Of a DNA stretch of 55,345 nucleotides, positions 54,224-55,345 are shown piece by piece. The notes under the pieces were generated by a model that worked only from the letters and a program-made list of their open reading frames with translations, did no database searches and was not told the origin of the DNA. This DNA comes from Bordetella parapertussis (GTDB lineage Bacteria; Pseudomonadota; Gammaproteobacteria; Burkholderiales; Burkholderiaceae_B). The DNA is taken from positions 1 through 55,345 of the forward strand of contig CAMDNZ010000018.1 in NCBI GenBank assembly GCA_945903445.1, written 5' to 3'. The position numbers and the translations under genes are program-made. Within the stretch, counting starts at the first letter, position 1; each line of letters opens with the position of its first letter.

Positions 54224-55345
54224 ATGATCAACTGGGACGACGAAACGTCCGCATCGCCGCCGACACAGCCGCAATCGGGCAATCGCCCGGCGGCTACTTC
54301 CGCCGATGCAGCCCGCACGCCCACTGGCGCCTTCCATGACGCCACCTCGACAGTGGCGGCCCAACCGGGCGCGCTGTCGACCGATGCCAACGCCGACGGA
54401 GGAGAAGCGATTCAACGCCGCGTGCGCGCAGCCGACAAGCGCATCATCAATGGTGAGACTGACGTCAACCAATTGGTGCCCTTCAAGTACAAGTGGGCTT
54501 GGGAAAAGTACCTCGCCACCTGCGCCAACAACTGGGCGCCGCAGGAAATCAATATGTCGCGCGACATCGCGCTGTGGAAGAACCCGGAAGGCTTGACCGA
54601 AGACGAGCGTCGCATCGTCAAACGCAACCTGGGCTTCTTCGTGACGGCCGATTCGTTGGCCGCCAACAACATCGTGTTGGGTACCTATCGTCACATCACG
54701 GCACCTGAGTGCCGCCAGTTTTTGTTGCGCCAAGCGTTCGAAGAAGCCATTCACACCCACGCGTATCAGTACATCGTCGAAAGCCTCGATCTCGACGAAG
54801 CCGAGATTTTCAACGCCTACAACGAAGTGCCGTCGATTCGTGCCAAGGACGAATTCCTGATCCCGTTCATCGATGCCATCGCCGACCCGCATTTCAAGAC
54901 GGGTACGCCAGATGCGGATCAGACACTGTTGAAGTCTTTGATCGTGTTTGCATGCTTGATGGAAGGTCTGTTCTTTTACGTGGGTTTCACGCAGATTCTG
55001 GCCCTGGGTCGTCAGAACAAAATGACGGGCGCGGCCGAGCAATACATGTACATCCTGCGCGATGAATCCATGCACTGCAATTTCGGCATCGACCTCATCA
55101 ACACGGTGAAACTCGAAAATCCGCATCTATGGACTGCTGAATTTCGTGAAGAAATTAGAGAACTCTTCCGCAAAGCGGTCGAACTCGAATACGCTTACGC
55201 TGAAGACACGATGCCGCGTGGTGTTTTGGGCTTGAATGCGCCGATGTTCAAATCGTATTTGCGCTTCATCGCTAATCGTCGTTGTCAGCAGATCGGTATC
55301 GAGCCTTTGTATGCCCACGAAGAAAATCCGTTCCCGTGGATGGCG
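54224..55345 (+). CDS. nrdB: Class Ia ribonucleotide reductase, small subunit (cut by window edge)
   Basis: The radical-generating subunit. The first 374 residues are visible, open to the last base. After a Pro/Ala/Thr-rich N-terminal stretch of about 65 residues comes the ferritin-like core. Iron ligands and radical Tyr match E. coli NrdB at a constant offset of 59: Asp143 (TADSLAANN), Glu174 and His177 in EEAIHTHAYQYI, and Tyr181. Further ligands are the Glu in CLMEGLFFYVGF and Glu/His in LRDESMHCNF. The tyrosine makes this a class Ia enzyme. GGAGA lies 9 bases before the ATG at 54224. Co-transcribed with nrdA. Confidence 0.96.
   Translation, partial: MINWDDETSASPPTQPQSGNRPAATSADAARTPTGAFHDATSTVAAQPGALSTDANADGGEAIQRRVRAADKRIINGETDVNQLVPFKYKWAWEKYLATCANNWAPQEINMSRDIALWKNPEGLTEDERRIVKRNLGFFVTADSLAANNIVLGTYRHITAPECRQFLLRQAFEEAIHTHAYQYIVESLDLDEAEIFNAYNEVPSIRAKDEFLIPFIDAIADPHFKTGTPDADQTLLKSLIVFACLMEGLFFYVGFTQILALGRQNKMTGAAEQYMYILRDESMHCNFGIDLINTVKLENPHLWTAEFREEIRELFRKAVELEYAYAEDTMPRGVLGLNAPMFKSYLRFIANRRCQQIGIEPLYAHEENPFPWMA

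Overview
The window is a stretch of bacterial chromosome, moderately GC-rich except for one AT-rich accessory block. Gene content and order (nrdAB under NrdR boxes, glyA-nrdR-ribD-ribE, argC next to erpA, rplM-rpsI, pmbA-darP, rnhA/methyltransferase/gloB/mltD, a lemA-TPM-TPM cluster) point to a betaproteobacterium of the order Burkholderiales, most likely the Alcaligenaceae/Bordetella side. This is an inference from gene neighbourhoods; there is no rRNA here to settle it.

Layout. 1-1.6 kb: the end of an unknown gene, translationally overlapped by a broken ABC exporter gene. 1.6-14.2 kb: housekeeping genes: tRNA-Val, dnaQ behind an RND efflux operon (adaptor plus pump), glk-pgl for glucose entry, rnhA, a methyltransferase, gloB, mltD, fabI and a DUF533 membrane protein. 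14.2-19.9 kb: small and variable genes, including a lipoprotein gene with an internal stop, a parvulin, a divergent AraC regulator/MFS exporter pair, a PaiB-like protein, a YdcF/SanA-type protein and a spermidine-synthase-like protein. 20.0-24.7 kb: an AT-rich island that ends at a tRNA-Ser gene. It carries a pertussis-toxin-S1-like secreted ADP-ribosyltransferase, a small exported protein downstream of it, a YopM/IpaH-like leucine-rich-repeat protein, an IS5-family element whose transposase has an early stop, remnants of an IS3 orfA and of an endonuclease/phosphatase-family gene, and what looks like a degraded tyrosine-integrase start beside the tRNA. 24.8-35.6 kb: core genes again (lemA and two TPM-domain proteins, riboflavin synthesis, nrdR, glyA, tyrS, an M23 endopeptidase coupled to anmK). 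35.6-38.8 kb: three abutting glycosyltransferase genes. 38.9-50.8 kb: erpA, argC, ribosomal proteins L13/S9, a TRAP binding protein, pmbA-darP, a Pat-like acetyltransferase and gltX. 50.8-55.3 kb: a regulated leader with paired NrdR boxes, nrdA, and nrdB running off the window edge.

The most interesting part is the 20-24.7 kb island. The predicted ADP-ribosyltransferase keeps the S1 counterparts of the catalytic Arg, His, Trp, Gln and Glu and both disulfide cysteines, but has no recognisable B-subunit or Ptl secretion genes here and lacks the C-terminal tail that anchors S1 to its B pentamer. Together with the LRR protein it suggests a host-interaction or toxin module brought in by transfer. 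Several broken genes (ABC exporter, lipoprotein, transposase, IS3 and nuclease fragments, integrase) suggest active gene decay. A second regulatory theme links distant genes: nrdR is at 29 kb and two well-spaced NrdR-type boxes lie ahead of nrdAB at 51 kb.
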